This document shows positions 63,353 to 64,000 of a stretch of 64,000 nucleotides of DNA, one piece after another. Each line of letters opens with the position of its first letter. Position 1 is the stretch's first letter. Below the pieces are notes generated by a model, which saw only the letters and a list, made by a program, of their open reading frames with translations, was not told the DNA's origin and searched no databases. Source of the stretch: Rhodopseudomonas palustris. Its GTDB lineage: Bacteria; Pseudomonadota; Alphaproteobacteria; Rhizobiales; Xanthobacteraceae. Location of the stretch: positions 62,001 through 126,000 of the forward strand of contig NZ_CP041387.1 of NCBI RefSeq assembly GCF_007005445.1. Direction: 5' to 3'. The position numbers were made by a program, and so were the translations under genes.

Positions 63353-64000
63353 CTATTTGGAGGCGTCTCCATACGGATCGAGCACGAGGACTATTCCCCG
63401 TGTCTTGAAGACCTGTTGGTCCCTGTATCCATCTCCCTCCCACTGCAAGCGAGCTAGTTTCGGACCGAACTCTCGAGCGATCTCGGAGCGGCTCGTTAGT
63501 TCTTTTCCCCATGCCACAGGGCGGAAGCCCCAGTTTATGCAATAAAGGCAGATGTCTGCAGCCTGGACGGCAACTGTCATCTCCGATGATACAAAAAGTG
63601 GCGCAGGAACGATCCAATAGGAGCGATTTCGCCCTGTTGCGGTTCTCGTGAAGTAACTCTCCATCCTTGAAACGAACTTCTTGTCGAGCGTTTTCTCGCT
63701 CTCGTCCATGACGATCAGCCCATGTTCATGCTGGGCTTCGAGAAAATAGTAGACGCGTTCGAACAGAAAGACGTGATCCTTACGGAGATAGTCAACGTGC
63801 TTGAACCCGCTCGGCTGTTTGGTCCCTCTCGGAATCGCGCAGGCGAACAGTCTGGCTTCGTGGGAGATCATCAGTTCGAACGCGCCGCGCGCCATCTCCA
63901 AACAGGCTTGTCCGTAGGCGGTGAACTCGGGCCGCGTTGGCGGCTGCCGACGAACTCCCTTGTCGAGAAAAGCGCGGGCAAGCTTTCGGCGTTCCTGGCC
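63353..64000 (-). CDS. DUF3800 protein, N-terminus cut by the window end
   Basis: The frame is open from the right edge to TAG at 63353-63355 (216 codons visible), so the true start is beyond 64000. Visible DUF3800 elements are DYLRKDHVFLFERVYYF, a catalytic-type VMDESEKTLDK and QAADICLYCINWGFR; the N-terminal DES motif is not in the window. Many are predicted nucleases of the RNase H-like fold and often occur in variable or defence regions. Its GC content and codon use are lower than in the rest of the window, suggesting transfer. Confidence 0.75.
   Translation of the reverse strand, partial: GQERRKLARAFLDKGVRRQPPTRPEFTAYGQACLEMARGAFELMISHEARLFACAIPRGTKQPSGFKHVDYLRKDHVFLFERVYYFLEAQHEHGLIVMDESEKTLDKKFVSRMESYFTRTATGRNRSYWIVPAPLFVSSEMTVAVQAADICLYCINWGFRPVAWGKELTSRSEIAREFGPKLARLQWEGDGYRDQQVFKTRGIVLVLDPYGDASK

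Overview
The window looks like chromosome of a high-GC alphaproteobacterium of the Nitrobacteraceae (Bradyrhizobium/Rhodopseudomonas) group, and Rhodopseudomonas palustris or a close relative is the best fit. Supporting signs are: a five-carbon-independent haem route starting with 5-aminolevulinate synthase (hemA) preceded by a perfect FNR/FixK box; an ATP synthase F0 operon with paired b and b' subunits; the alphaproteobacterial cox-ctaB-ctaG-coxC-surf1 order; homospermidine synthase; a CtaG/CoxF pair; and several families of palindromic intergenic repeats typical of this group. No phage, insertion sequence, rRNA, tRNA or CRISPR array was seen. The species name is inference from family knowledge, not from a search.

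Layout. 1-2.9 kb: end of a fatty-acid beta-oxidation operon (thiolase, then FadB/FadJ-type fusion). 3.0-9.1 kb: glutathione S-transferase, then a peroxide/sulfur stress group (OxyR-like regulator divergent from a 1-Cys-type peroxiredoxin, a Dps-like protein, an ETHE1-like metallohydrolase), a MarR regulator and glutamate-cysteine ligase. 9.2-14.4 kb: a secreted PAN-domain protein, signal peptidase I and TldD, an orphan DUF433 protein facing a 37-residue ORF, OhrR/Ohr with matching palindromic operators, and an IalB-family secreted protein. 14.8-21.5 kb: the aa3-type cytochrome c oxidase cluster (coxB, coxA, ctaB, a CoxF-like small protein, ctaG, coxC, DUF983, surf1). 21.6-26.4 kb: a HicB/HicA toxin-antitoxin pair sitting between surf1 and thrC, a mitochondrial-processing-peptidase-like M16 protease, a RimJ-type acetyltransferase and a secreted protein. 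26.7-29.3 kb: atpIBEF'F on the minus strand, closed by a strong terminator. 29.6-34.2 kb: a thioredoxin-fold isomerase, a coiled-coil secreted protein, YjbQ, an MFS metabolite transporter and a NarL-type response regulator. 34.3-40.5 kb: an SLC5-PAS-histidine kinase-receiver fusion resembling CrbS, hemA and a metallo-beta-lactamase-fold hydrolase. 40.6-43.7 kb: a chemoreceptor and a small beta-barrel outer-membrane protein.

44.0-49.7 kb is the most coherent accessory unit: a Zur-type palindrome, then a 65-residue membrane ORF, znuC, znuB, znuA, a COG0523 GTPase with a long His-rich stretch and an overlapping WD40 protein, followed by an MgtC-family protein. 50.5-55.9 kb is a polyamine block (homospermidine synthase, Rnk-like factor, RidA, GNAT acetyltransferase with a 55-residue gene translationally coupled to it, and ornithine decarboxylase with an unusually long upstream leader). 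56.0-64.0 kb: a small membrane protein, an M3 oligopeptidase, DUF1007 plus a NicO/RcnA-like exporter, ferrochelatase followed by a 16-bp tandem repeat, a stomatin/NfeD pair, and finally a lower-GC DUF3800 gene cut by the window end.

Most of the window is housekeeping. Nothing seen is a clearly new defence or biosynthetic system. The points most worth a second look are the zinc operon with its two uncharacterised members, the OxyR-like regulator lacking the second redox cysteine, the long leader of ornithine decarboxylase, the small genes not usually annotated (53175-53342, 12329-12442, 18404-18586), and the start codon of the DUF983 gene supplied by an interspersed repeat.
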